From positions 1,318,705-1,382,704 of the forward strand of contig SPDT01000008.1 in assembly GCA_008477525.1 (NCBI GenBank): a stretch of DNA of 64,000 bases, in the 5' to 3' direction. The stretch is from Hypomyces perniciosus (taxonomy: Eukaryota; Ascomycota; Sordariomycetes; Hypocreales; Hypocreaceae). Both the position numbers and the translations under genes were made by a program. The notes below the pieces were generated by a model. The model was not told the origin of the DNA, ran no database searches, and saw only the letters and a program-made list of their open reading frames with translations. Shown piece after piece: positions 33,149 through 44,268 of this stretch. Position 1 is the first letter of the stretch; each line of letters opens with the position of its first letter.

Positions 33149-34595
33149 GGTCATGATACATAGCCGCAATAAATTCACTGGCATCGTTGCTAGCTAATTA
33201 CCTGCTAGTGCCTTTACTTCGGCCTCAATGCTCCGTGCTATGGGAGGACTTGATGATACGTCATACAACCATCACAGTTTAACATGCCTGAATATATCGA
33301 AAGTTTAATATATTTACTTTCCAAACCTTGGTATGCAGAAAGTGGACAGAATACACAGAATACCGCACAGAGATACTGCAATGCACCGACACAAGAAAAA
33401 GCAACCTGTCGTCTTACCTTGGAGGCAAAAAAGCATCAGATGCTAACAAATGGGTTCTAGATATGGAGACTGTCCGAGCGACGATACATAGCACCATCCG
33501 AGGGCCAGAATCTAGAATCAGGCAACGACGCTCCAGTCTGGAGCTTGCTTCGATGGGCTGCATATGAATCGTTGCCTCTTCGATATGTATGTACATCGGA
33601 GGAGAAAGTGTTCCACTGTTTCTCGCGCTTGATCACATGGGCATTGGTTCGTCAGTGCTGCTCCGATCTAATGGAAATACCCATTTGATCACGAGATTCC
33701 TATCTTAAACTGAGCCAGCATGTTAGCCTCCTCTGAGGGCAGTTGGTCGTATAGTTATCGCATGTTTCCCCAGCTGTGCCGAGTCAACTCTCTTGGCGTA
33801 TTTTCCCACTCCTTCCGGTAGTGTCCTGCTATTATGTTGCTATGCTCTTGCCACATTGAGTATAGTGGATCACACTCTGTATGCGAGTCTCTTTGAAGAT
33901 GTGTCTTGCGTGATTGTGTGGTTACGCGCCATCCTGATATCTTGATCTCGCCGGAAAACGAGCGCGAGATCCTTTAGACTCCGCGCCCTTGAACATCATG
34001 CCAATGCTATCCTTGCAGCCAAAGGAGATACAATGAGGGCGTCGCGGTTTTGGGCAAAGAAGTTTGTGAGATGGTCAAAAGAGCATTTTCAAATTCGAAA
34101 ATCTACAATGCGAGATGCAAAGCACAAAGCTATGCAGGATAGATATGTGGTTTCGATGGCATGTGTATAGTGCGGACTATAGGTATAAGACACGCAATGC
34201 CAGATAGCAGACTATGATTTGTCACAATGGTCCCAAACTAAAGCCGTGAGTTTTTACGTAGGCAATATAAGATATGTATACATAGAAGGCGAAACGGGTG
34301 TCGCGGGCTTGACTACATAATAGTTATGTCAACCTCAAGAACCCGGATAGTCATTACCTAGTCCAAGAACCCGGATAGTTAGCAGGTTCTGTGTATTTAT
34401 GTAGCAGCTTTTCCCACCTAACTTGGGATGAGCAAGAGAGTCAAATCCTATCATTTTATGCATTTACCAATGAGCCCTCATACTGTTGATCTGTGATTGA
34501 TAAGTTATAACGATGTCCGTTTTTAGTCAATTGTGGCTTTGCAGCCCGGTTGGCTTGTACTATCAAAGTATGTAACATTGTAAATATTGGCAAGC
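33149..34595. other. Non-coding stretch
   Basis: No supported gene. ORFs near 33328-33596 are short, overlap on both strands and show no domain. Confidence 0.4.
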
Positions 34596-34599
34596 CAGC

Positions 34600-34960
34600 T
34601 TGGAGGCGATTCTGCAAGTATTTAGCGTTCTATCTTTGGCGACTGAAGCGTTGCCTGCTGTTCGTGATCAGTGTGGGTCAGGTCGGCTGTATAGTGGGTT
34701 AGAGGTATGGCCCGTGGCCATTGCGAACCGGATTGCCGCTCGCGCTGCTTCTAGATCATTTTCTTTTCCAAAGGTTTCTGTCGTCCCAGGTAGCTCTCCG
34801 CCCGTCTCGTCCAGGACTGCTGCTCGGAGGACACTATCGACTTTGATGCGGCAGAGGTCATCTTGTAGTAATCTGGCACCTCGAGCTACCTTTTCTCCTA
34901 GTACTCTTTGACTTCCGCATGTTCTAGTTCATCTCTGCATGCAATCCTGATGCGGTGCAG
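34600..34960 (-). mobile_element. LINE ORF1 (gag-like) fragment
   Basis: A minus-strand frame reads RVLGEKVARGARLL, then CRIKVDSVLRAAVLDETGGE and TFGKENDLEAARAAI, the middle of a Tad1-type ORF1 as I know it. It lies downstream of the ORF2 fragment although ORF1 should precede ORF2, so two LINE pieces are joined out of order. Confidence 0.6.
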
Positions 34961-34975
34961 ATTCTTTGGGTTCTG

Positions 34976-36861
34976 AGTTACCCCGGCAGGGTGGTCCCGT
35001 CTCCTTTGCGGATAGAGCCGGTCCTGTTGCTCATGAAGGACTCCGCCCATTTAACAAACTGGACTGGCCATCCCTGCTGCCTGAGCCGCAAGACTAGCCT
35101 GTTCTTCATGACGATGTCAAAGGCCCTGGAGATGTCAAGGGTGAGTAGCGTCGCTACTTCACCTCTGCCTAAAGCGACTTTGACGTCACGTATTAGGCAG
35201 GCTACTAGGTCCGTGGCCGCCCTTTTGGGGAGAGCCCCGAAGTACTGCTTAGGGAGGATCTTGTGCTCGAGTGCCAGGAGGGAGATTCTTCTTGCCAGTA
35301 GCCTCTCCAGGCCCTTTCCCACGCAAGACAGCAGCGAGATGGGTCTGAAAGCCTTGTGAGTCGTGTAGTCCGGTTTGCCTGGTTTCGGGATGATTGTGAC
35401 ATCCGCGTTTCTGAATGGGCTGGGGTGGTAGCCGAGCTTGAGGCAGCCCTTGAAGAGGTTCGTGACAAAGTCCTCGATGGCCGGCCACGCCTGTTGGAGG
35501 AGGGCAACCGATATGCCGTCTGTGCCGGGAGCGGTGTTGCCCGCTCCTGTCGTGGCCTTTCTTGCTTCTTCCTTCGTGATCGATTCGTCCCACTTGATCC
35601 GGGGGTTTTGTAGTGCCTGAGGTTCCCATGGGTCGTCGATGTCTTCCTCTGCTCCCTTGCGTTGCAGGAGGCGTTCCCCTAGGTAGGCCGCCCGTTCCTC
35701 GGGGTTAGATTTGCTTCTCGTCCCGTCGACCAAAGGGGGGGGGGGCTGGAATCGGTCCGTGGCCTTCCGCCACTTGGCTACTTGCCAGATGCCTCTGCCC
35801 GGGCCGGCCGAGGCTATGACCTCGTCCCAGTGGGTCCGTTTCTTGCGTCTGGTGATATCCCGGAGCGACTTCCTCGCTTCGAGTTTTTCAGAAGATCCTT
35901 GGGGTGCCGCAGTAAAGGTCTTGTGTGCGGTTCGGCAGTCTCTGTCCCACCAGGGGGCGCTGTGCCAGTTCTGGTGTCTCTTCCTGCCCGCCGCCTGGAT
36001 GCAGTCTGTGAACAGTTCCTGTAGGGCTCGTGCGGCTGCGTCAAGATCCGCCTCCGTTGGGTTGTCTGTGTCCACCTCGGGAAGGAGCCAGGCATGTGTG
36101 TGCATCACCTGGCCGAATTCCTGCAGGTTTTCCAGGGGGACATACTTTTTTCCCGCGCCGGGCGTAAGCCTGACAGGGTCTGGCAGCGTGGTAGTGACAG
36201 TGTAGTGGTCCGACCCTGTGTCTAGTCTTCTCGCTACTGCCGAGGAGACTGGGCAGTTCGAGAATACTAGGTCGATGCATTTTCCAGAGTCCCTCGTCGG
36301 GGCGTCCGCCAGAGCCGGGGTGAGGTCGTGTTCTTCTGCCCACTCTGCTATCTTGTTCCCTGCTGCGTCTGGCACCCGGCCTGGCTGCCAGGTCCAGTGT
36401 GAGGCGTTGAAGTCTCCAGCAATGATCGTCCGGGGGGGAGGACGTCCCCACTTCGCGAGAGTATCCGTTACGATATCAAGGGTCGCTCTGCGGTAGATGT
36501 TGAGGATGGTGTAGCCGCATATTTCCACCCAGCAGGCGCAGTCGTTCTCCAGGCCTGCGGGTGTGAGTTGCCGACATGGGAGGTTGGGGGATTTTCTGAT
36601 GTATGTGAGGACGGAGGGTCTGGTCTCCCTCCAGTCGTTGGTTGGGTTAAATGCTTGGAATCCGGGGTGCGTTTTCGTTTGTCTCCTAGACATGGTGTTG
36701 TCCCATCGTGTCCAGGGTTCCTGGATAAGCACAATGTCAATGCCGTCTTCCCAGGCGAGTGAGATGGCAATATCGTGGTATTGTCCTTGTTTTCCCACGT
36801 TCGCCTGGAAGATTTTTAGGCCAGATGTCTTTCGGCGGCTCCGACAGGGCCTGTCGTTCAT
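34976..36861 (-). CDS. LINE ORF2 fragment: apurinic-type endonuclease and partial reverse transcriptase
   Basis: A 627-codon open frame from the ATG at 36861. The N-terminal 220 residues form an endonuclease/exonuclease/phosphatase domain: FQANVGKQG, VLIQEPW, TIIAGDFNASHWTW (metal-binding D and N) and TGSDHYTV. The reverse transcriptase starts at about residue 440: DVTIIPKPGK, AFRPISLLSCVGKGLERLLA and LLTLDISRAFD (first catalytic aspartate). The frame stops before the PQGS and FADD boxes, so it cannot copy RNA. GC is high and no RIP is evident. The Tad1 clade is inferred from domain order and the ORF1 type. A G11 run lies near 35738-35748 inside it. Confidence 0.85.
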
Positions 36862-37017
36862 AGCTCTCCGTCTTTAGGTTCATCTCCCCCTAGGGGCTGG
36901 CGTGATCGCTCTCCATTTCTTCGTCAGTGAAGTCATAGGGGTCCTTCGCCGTGATCTGGTCTTCTTCAAGGGAGGACTCCCGTTCGTTAGTGAGGTCGAT
37001 TTCTATGGTGGGTTCCT

Positions 37018-37413
37018 TCATCCCTGGGGGCGGCGCTCTGATGCGTTTCTTTCTTGCGGCGGGGAGCTAGCCGGGCCCGTTGGGGATGGGGAGGGGGCCT
37101 GGCAGCTGGGTTCGGGGGCAGGGCCACTCCGTTCCTGGCCAGCTCCGTCCCCGTTCGCGGCGGCGGCGGCGACATCCCTAGTGAGGCCCGGGGCAGGGAG
37201 GCCCCGGTCGCGGTCCGGAGTCTGAGTCTCGGTTTCGGAAGCCTTAGGGCTCTTCTTCAGGAATTCCTTGGTGCCGAGCTCTCTGATGCCCTTCAGTTGT
37301 TCCTTGGTGGCGTGTGTCTTGGTGATCGGACGTTTGTCGGTCGTATAGCCAAACGGGGATTTCTTGCCAAGATCAAAACAGCAGGAGACCTCTTTGAGCA
37401 CACGCAAAGGCAA
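37018..37413 (-). mobile_element. LINE ORF1 C-terminal fragment
   Basis: This is upstream of ORF2 in the correct order. It encodes GKKSPFGYTTDKRP, KEQLKGIRELGTKEFLKK and then a proline/alanine-rich tail ending near 37018. No ATG start and no earlier ORF1 part are present, so the insertion is 5'-truncated near 37415. The RIP-altered block at 6580-6670 matches this part. Confidence 0.7.
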
Positions 37414-37439
37414 TTATCGAACCATTAGACCAAGCCAGC

Positions 37440-37849
37440 TAAAGTGAGGTGTACGCTTCAGCAATTGTAACTACGAGTAACAGCGCAGGTTAACCCCTGT
37501 ATGCACAACAACTTGGTCTGTTAGATACTGCTTTATGCAACAGGGGGGCGTATGCTGAGGTCAGGGTGTAAATCACAAGAGGAAAAAAGGGCCGAAGAGA
37601 GACAAGCTTCCTCACGAAAGGAGGACGACAGGAACAGGTTTCAATTCAGCATCATCACAATAGATTGACTCCATTTGTGCTGCAATCGCCACTCCCGTGC
37701 GTCTAACACGAGCGCGGTACGCTTCGCAAGTGGGTTGTCCAAATCCTACCTAAGATCGGAGGCCTCACTAAGGGAGTGATTCGCGTATTAGAACTCTCAG
37801 GGCACGGACCAGGCTGCTGCTGCAACTAGTCAGATTATTATTGAATATT
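37440..37849. other. Non-coding stretch
   Basis: No gene seen. CAATTCAGCATCATCA near 37640 matches 29464. Confidence 0.35.
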
Positions 37850-38165
37850 AGCCTAACAAAAGCCATTTATGGCTTTTTAATGTTAGATATTAAGATAAAA
37901 GTCAGAAACGGCATAGGGCTTATAAATTTAGAGTCTTTTCTATTAGTAAAGAGCTTAGAGCGGCTTTCGGCTGTTTCTTGCCGTTTTCCCTCTATATGAC
38001 AACGGCGAAATTGTTGTTATGTAATATTAGGTAAAACATTAAGAAAGCACGGTCGGGCTGCGTTCATAGGAGTATTGGTTACGGAAATCAGAGGTAGAGC
38101 TTGTGCTCAGAACTTTCCATGGACAAATTCCAAAATGCGGACACTACTGTACATGCTGGTGGGTA
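37850..38165 (+). repeat. Dispersed repeat, copy 1 (DNA-transposon-like right end)
   Basis: Direct repeat of 42900-43255. It begins with a hairpin, CTAACAAAAGCCAT-TT-ATGGCTTTTTAATGTTAG, and ends GCGGACACTACTGTA, resembling a Tc1/mariner-type terminus next to TA. The internal part is diverged. Thirteen bases of the terminus present in the other copy are missing here. Confidence 0.6.
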
Positions 38166-39840
38166 AGATCATGAGGACTGGTGGAGCGGCCGTTTGTACT
38201 GGCGACACCGAGATTTTGAGAAAAGATGGTGTACAGTTGGGAGCGAAATAGGTGTCATCTACTCCGTACACACTCTTAATAATTTTTTTTTACCAGATAT
38301 TAAAGGTACATACAGAAGAGGCCGAAATTAGTGTCCGCATTTTGTACAATATTGCTCATATTCGGTTTCCTCTTTTATAGAGTCTCTGTTTCTTTAGAGA
38401 CCAGACGCACGGACCAACAGGTACATAAAAGTACTTATATATACCCAGTTAAATGGAGGATCCAGAAGTGGCCGAATTTAACCCTAGTAAAATTGCGCTA
38501 GAGTATATTTTAGGCACAAACTGGCAGCAAAAAGAATGTCGCCTTAAAGTACTAGTAAGTAAATTGGACAGTGCCGCCCTATACTGGTAGGTACAAAAGA
38601 TACCAAGTGTTTGCAAAATAGCTACTTTATTGGCGTTCACACTTGGCAGTGCGTAATTAATCGTTCAATATACATAGATTTGGACCCATTCTTATTGACT
38701 TAATGACGGGTAAAGCGTGAAGAAAGAGCTCCAAAGAACTGTTGCAGTATTGTGACTCATCGCTGGTGTGTCAGTGTTAGAAGATAGTAAGACGCACTAT
38801 GTGGGTCTTTCCAAATATTAGAACAGTGTAGGTGAAAGAGGAAGCCGAATATGAACAGCACTGTACCAACCTTTGAAATGACGGACCTGACAACCATTCT
38901 GACGCATGCTACAGCCAATACCAGACCATAGTCGGGAGGCGGCTACGTGCGCAGTACTCCGTGAATGCTGGCACATGTTAGCCAGGCTGAGGTACTCACT
39001 GCATGCATTTAGCTTCGTTTGTCTCCGACGTCACACAACTGTCAGGCAGCAATATGGTGATATGAGAGAGCTCTAAAGGTCATCTTGGCTCAAAGTTGCA
39101 GTACTGTACAAGCCAGGCCAGACTTACTGATTCGCCGAGATAGAGAAGAATTCTCACGCCATGGGATCTCAATGGCTGCCATTCTCCATTCCCCATGGCG
39201 TGACCAGCAGGCAGAATGTTTATTGGCCAGCTGCTGCCGCCGAGGAAGAGATCAGTCTGTCAGCGACGGGTCAAGACGAGTGCCACTTCGGCTGGTGTCG
39301 TACAAAGCAAAAGATTTGAGTTGTTCGCAACGGAGCAAAGCGGAATGAGCTTGTTGCGGAAGAGGCAACGGGGAGCAAACATGCGGCAAGCCGGTGCATA
39401 CGGGAAGCCGATAAACGGAGGTTGGAAGGCGTGGTTTGAGTTGCCGGCCGCAAATCTGAGAGGGCAAACTTCATCAAGGGCCTGGGTCAACTGCTGATCC
39501 AGTGGCTGGTGACCGAGAAAATGAGGGAACATTTCTGAATCTGAGGGCTACGCCGAATTCATGCAGTCTTGTGGCGTCGCGGAACAGATGACGCAGTTGA
39601 GGTCTGGATGGCTCTCCTTTCGAATCTTCGTGTACCATCCAATTTGTAACCGGGAGGAGGATTGCAGATCACTGGTGGACTTGGACACGATTCAGAACGT
39701 CGGCTGGCCTCGAGTGCATAGCCGGCTAAGCAATCCGGTAGCAAACAACGCCCGCTCATCTCAGACCACACTGCGCAGTCATCATAGATGCCGTTCCCTC
39801 TACAGTCCGTTCTTAAGCGGGTTCAGCCATAGTGATACAG
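38166..39840. other. Non-coding stretch with transposon-terminus motifs
   Basis: Terminus-like motifs lie at about 38232 (TACAGTTGGGAGCGAAATAG) and about 38309 (ACAGAAGAGGCCGAAATTAG). ORFs between 38449 and 39771 lack domains and overlap on both strands. I call no gene. Confidence 0.4.
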
Positions 39841-39846
39841 GGGAGA

Positions 39847-39852
39847 TATAAA
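39847..39852 (+). promoter_or_regulatory. TATA box of the gene at 39948
   Basis: TATAAA lies about 100 bp before the ATG, followed by a pyrimidine-rich leader (TTTCTTCTTCATCCTCATCC), the usual layout of a fungal core promoter. Confidence 0.5.
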
Positions 39853-39947
39853 GGTCCGGCTCCTCTGTCTGTGGACGATCGCAGGTTTCTTCTTCATCCT
39901 CATCCTATCTCAACCTTCTTTTGCAGTCAATTCTACACCAGTGGCTG

Positions 39948-40904
39948 ATGTTTTATGCTAACGACATCGACGGTGATGGTGGCTGGGGGCAGTCAGCCGA
40001 GCTCAGTGACGCTGCTTGCTTGGGCACTTTTTGGGGACACGATGCTGCCTCCCATGATGTGGATTTTTTTAACACCAACAATTCCCTTAATGCTATTGAG
40101 GGCGGGGATAATGGCGTCACTGGAGACTTCTCTGATATTGAGGAGCCTTTGTTTGACTGTATGGCTTGGGGCACGACGGTTCACCAGGGTGACGTGGATA
40201 TGAAGTGGGAGCCAATGTTCTTCCATGGCGGCAGCCCTCAAGGAGACAACTGGGCATCTACAGTTCTCAGCGCTCATTTGCTACAGGATGCTCTGCCCTC
40301 GCTGGACCCGAGCTTATCACCGACTGACTTCCAAAGCCTGTGCGACGAATTTTTCCTGGACGGGCCGATCTCAGACCACGGCGTGGACCACTCAGTCTTT
40401 GAAGGGTCGCCAACCCTCAACAACGGGTCAACTGTCATCGACCTCACCGGAGACTCCACAGATGAAGAAGCCGGTAACCGACTTACCAAACCTCGAACAA
40501 AAGGAAGAAAAGGCCGCAAAAGGAGAACGGGAACATCAAAAACACCCACGAAACACGTTACACTGAGCCCAACAGCGCTCATTGTGGGTGGAGTGGAATA
40601 CGCATGGAACAATCGTCGCGGGGAATGGCGTGAAAGGGATGGAGGCGTCAAACCCAAACAGTTCACAGGAAGCCTTGACGACTTGAGCTATATTGAAGTG
40701 CGTCCTGACTATTGTGGTTTTCCGATTCGGCTGGAATATGATAAGTCATCTGGATGTTGGCATGGAATGAATGATTTTATGCGACTGGTTATCAAAGCGG
40801 ACATTGCACAGCAATTAGTACAGCATCATAGTGTGTTGATGCCGCCCGCGGGCACGGTTACCTTCGGGAAGCAAGTTGGGCCGCAGGTCAGATCAAGGAG
40901 GTAG
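39948..40904 (+). CDS. Fungal hypothetical protein with a VIDLT SUMO-interaction-like motif
   Basis: A single frame of 318 codons. I start at the first ATG (MFYANDIDGD); the frame is open further upstream without an ATG. The N-terminal half is acidic and low in basic residues. VIDLTGDSTDEE, near residues 163-174, is a hydrophobic-core-plus-acidic motif like SUMO-interacting motifs. A basic stretch follows (KGRKGRKRR, nuclear-signal-like), then a compact C-terminal region (GGVEYAWNNRRGEWRERD, DLSYIEVRPDYCGFP) without a name I know. Nuclear action is inferred. A TATA box and pyrimidine-rich leader precede it. A similar IIDLTGDS motif occurs at 62456-62716. Confidence 0.65.
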   Translation: MFYANDIDGDGGWGQSAELSDAACLGTFWGHDAASHDVDFFNTNNSLNAIEGGDNGVTGDFSDIEEPLFDCMAWGTTVHQGDVDMKWEPMFFHGGSPQGDNWASTVLSAHLLQDALPSLDPSLSPTDFQSLCDEFFLDGPISDHGVDHSVFEGSPTLNNGSTVIDLTGDSTDEEAGNRLTKPRTKGRKGRKRRTGTSKTPTKHVTLSPTALIVGGVEYAWNNRRGEWRERDGGVKPKQFTGSLDDLSYIEVRPDYCGFPIRLEYDKSSGCWHGMNDFMRLVIKADIAQQLVQHHSVLMPPAGTVTFGKQVGPQVRSRR

Positions 40905-41124
40905 CTAGCTTAAGTGTAGAGACGACAATAACGGCCTTTCAACCTTTAATTCTTTAACCTTTTCATGATTCCTTTGCCCGGCATTGCATCGATCAGATGC
41001 TTTGTATAACAATCTATGAATAAGATCACGCTCAACCGCGAAACACAGAGTCTACGAACTCCTAAAGTGCACAGGTATTTCAGGCACCAACCAAGGACTT
41101 TATTGCTATCGTGTTCAAAATCCG

Positions 41125-41839
41125 TTACAAGTTGGATTCCAGCATTTTTAATAAGCTTGTTGAGTGAAGAGGAAAACAGGTTACATCATGCTTCATCTGA
41201 ATCTTCATTAGCTCTTGCTCTCTCCTCTTTCGTCGTTCCCTGCGCTCACAATACTGTAAAGCGCGCTTGGCAGCTAAGACAAACAATTACCATCTCCATG
41301 AAACTCATGAATTACGCAGCGAGAATAACTCGCAGATAAGACTTACCCCAGTTTTGTGCGTTGCACTTCATTTCAGCATCTACCCAGGAGTAGTGAATGA
41401 CTCGCTCTGGATATCTCTGCGCCAGTCCTGGGGGCTCCATAGGCTTTTCCTGGTTACCCTTCTTTCGACACTTGATACTGATGTGCCCTGGCTCGACGTC
41501 ATCATTTTTCTCGAAGATGAGCCAGCCATTTTCATCCCAGAGGGGGATGCGCTGGTTCATGCGGTAGTACCAAGCCTGGAGACCCTGGACGGTTCGTCCG
41601 GGAGTCTTGCCGAAGATAGCAGAAAAATTCTGCTCGATACACTGCCACTTCAGCTTCTTGTCGCACACAGCGTAGATGATGAAGTCGCCCTCCTCCGTCG
41701 TGTATTTCTGTTTCTTGTGTCGGTTCTTGCTCTTGGGGGGTTGGGCTGGGGTATCTATCTTTCATTGAAGGCTTAATACCCTGCTCGAACTTTTGGATGC
41801 TAGGGAGCTGTATCAGAGACCTGAGTGGTGGGTGGACAT
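41125..41839 (-). CDS. Small Myb/SANT-like DNA-binding protein
   Basis: Three exons, 41839-41821, 41754-41347 and 41273-41125, give 191 residues with GT/AG introns of 66 and 73 nt. A basic N-terminus (KSKNRHKKQKYT) leads into a Myb/SANT-like helix set (EEGDFIIYAVCDKKLKWQ, RTVQGLQAWYYRMN) and the conserved stretch IPLWDENGWLIFE, then GLAQRYPERVIHYSWVDAE. The C-terminus is a charged helix (ERRERRKRREQELMK). I recognise a recurring fungal accessory family but know no function; DNA binding is inferred. The tiny first exon is the weakest part of the model. The 3' end faces the gene at 39948-40904, and the two genes converge. Confidence 0.7.
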
Positions 41840-42895
41840 GAGTGAAGCAGGTAATGCGAGAAATGTCTCGGGGAAAGCTTAAGAAAGACTCTGTATCGTT
41901 GCCTGGTCAATCTTTCTTGTATATAAATAACCATGACAGAAGCCAGTAGAGAAGTCATACCCTTATGCTTTGTTATCAAGCTTCTAGATATTGGACTAGG
42001 TAGACTTGATAGATGATGAGACAGTGATCTGCAAAGAACTGTCGGAGGAAGGCCCGTAGATAATTTGCGAGGCTGGAAGTCCTCCATATGAGTGATGGCG
42101 CTGATTTCCAACTTGTTAGAGATGGCCGGTAAAGGCCTGTGGAGTTCGCAAGATAGCGACTGCATCATTATTCAAACCAAGTACTTGAAAGTGTGATAAG
42201 GCACACAGGGGTCTGAATGGACAAGAGGGCGAGTAGATTGTGAATAGCAAGAGATGTATGGCCATGCCAAAGAGTGATGTACGAACGCGACTTGCGTAGA
42301 AGGGAAAGGGACAGACCGTCGAGGATACAACGCAAGGGGTCGCACGAGGAGTTCGGCTTCTTGTATCCCCCAACGGGTATGTCTGTTCAGGTGAGTTCGA
42401 TCACCATGCATCACACTGCTTCCTTTATGCTTGACTTGAATTAACTGTGCTGCGCCACCCCTGCTCAGACCTAACAATCAATCCCGATACAAATCTACCT
42501 AACAGCACAAACCCGAGCCCGACCCACCTATTGGTTTGATCTCTCCTCTACGTTCTAGAAATAAAAGACCACAATGGAGTCGAATTGGCGAAGTCGTCGG
42601 GCATGCCGACCTGCCAAATGACACAAATGGATTCGATGACAAATGCCAAGATCCTTACAATGTAGACCACGGATGCTGTGTGGCGAAATACCGATTGTTG
42701 AGGGTACCAAAAGAGAATGGCAACTTCCGGCTAGGTGCTGAAGATATCATTTGAGCAAGTGTTGGGCCGTAAGTCCACTATATAACCAAAGCGCTAGGAA
42801 AAATGAAGACAGTCACCGTTTGTGCTATTGGCCATTTTTTGATCAATGTGGAATCGCGCCTCCAGAATCCCAAGACAATAAAGCCTGGCAGGTTG
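41840..42895. other. Non-coding stretch
   Basis: Several short ORFs on both strands, none with a recognisable domain. It includes the presumed promoter of the Myb-like gene. Confidence 0.35.
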
Positions 42896-42899
42896 TTCT

Positions 42900-43255
42900 C
42901 TAACATTAGCCTAATAAAAGCCATTTGTGGCCTTTTAATGTTGTAAATTGGGATTTTGATCCTTCTTATTCTTAAAAGTCAGGAACAGCAACTTTAAAAC
43001 ACAACACTTCTGGATCTAAAGGTTTTTCTATTAATAAAGAGTTTACAGCGACTTTCGGCTATTTCTTGCCATTCCCTATTATATAATAATGACGAAATTG
43101 GTCTAAGGTAATATTAGGTAAACAGTAAGAAGGCACGGTTGGGCTGTGTTCATAGAAGTATCGGCTACGGAAATCGGAGGCATGGTCTGTGCCCAGAAAC
43201 TTTCTATATTGACAAATCGCGGACACTCGTTTCGGCCTCTACTGTACATCTATGG
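42900..43255 (+). repeat. Dispersed repeat, copy 2 (DNA-transposon-like right end)
   Basis: Direct repeat of 37850-38165. It ends GCGGACACTCGTTTCGGCCT, then CTACTGTA. The complement of that end resembles the motif near 38309. Confidence 0.6.
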
Positions 43256-44100
43256 ACCATTTTGGCAGTTTGGGCTTTCATCCGTGTCTTCAATAATTCT
43301 TTGACTGAAATCTAACGGCGTTCTCTTTACTTCTGGTGGATAAACCTTCTCCTTATTCGATAATTAGCTCGTAGAAAGTGCATGAGAGTTTGAATCTACT
43401 CACCAGATCAATAGAGGAGATTGGGAATGATGAGTCACTCGTGGAATTGTAGGAGTAGTGTCTGTGTTGTTGTCGCACGAGAATATAAATGTCAGCGTCA
43501 TATCGACGGCTCATTTGGTTACATCTTCTCATGATTCGAAATGTTGCTCGTGTGAAATTATCTCTTGTTCTGTCTCGTTTCTTGGGGACAGATTCTAGGT
43601 CCATTTTAATGACAGTTCAAGATAGCAGCAAATATGACAAGGGAATACGCGAATGTAATGTCTAAAAATTCCAATAATACACGTAGCAGCATATAAATAC
43701 GTCATAGATGCGCACGTAGAAGGTTAGCATTGCATGGTTATAGGGCCATCGGGATTCAATCCCGCTCCTTTTCTGACCATGCTTGCAAATGAACCTAGAA
43801 TTATCCTTACTGCGCTGGTTAGGTTCTTCTGTGAGTTTGAGCAAAAAGCAGACAAATGCACAAGCAGTTAGCATAACCGAAACCAATCTTACTGCAGGTG
43901 ACAGGTACATATAGTGCTTTAGACACTTCGTATGCCTGCTGGAAGAGGCCCAGGGATAGGAAGGTGAGAAGGGTACATGCCGTTGTCGCAATTACGTACG
44001 TCCTTAGTTGCTATCTTACCCACACGACCCATGATCGTACCTCGCTTTCCCAGCACTGAGACGTGTCCTAGTCATAACATGCCATCTACTTACACAGTGC
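43256..44100. other. Non-coding stretch
   Basis: No supported gene; short ORFs only. Simple AT-rich parts near 43350-43700. Confidence 0.35.
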
Positions 44101-44144
44101 TGGCGGAACCCTTCCGCCAAATTCTTACCTCTAGGGTATAAAAA
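44101..44144 (+). promoter_or_regulatory. Palindromic CGG-type site and TATA box
   Basis: TGGCGGAA (44101-44108) and TTCCGCCA (44112-44119) are perfect 8-bp inverted arms around CCC, giving CGG-N7-CCG, the pattern bound by Zn2Cys6 factors. TATAAAAA follows at 44137-44144, about 125 bp before the ATG at 44269. Confidence 0.5.
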
Positions 44145-44268
44145 GACACATACATACTTCCCCATCTTAACCTCAACATTGTCTACGCCTCGGCAACGTC
44201 CACTTGTGTCATGAACGCTTGCTCGAACTTCCATTTTAACATTACCTCTCCGTTTCACCTTCGCTGCG

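Noticed and set aside
42116..42477. Overlapping minus-strand ORFs of 85-101 codons
   Set aside because: No domain, no plausible splice links and no supporting promoter; chance ORFs are more likely.
43725..43790. tRNA-like segment with a CGGGATTCAATCCCG stem
   Set aside because: The stem-loop does not give a T-arm with a 7-nt loop, and no acceptor or anticodon stem can be drawn.
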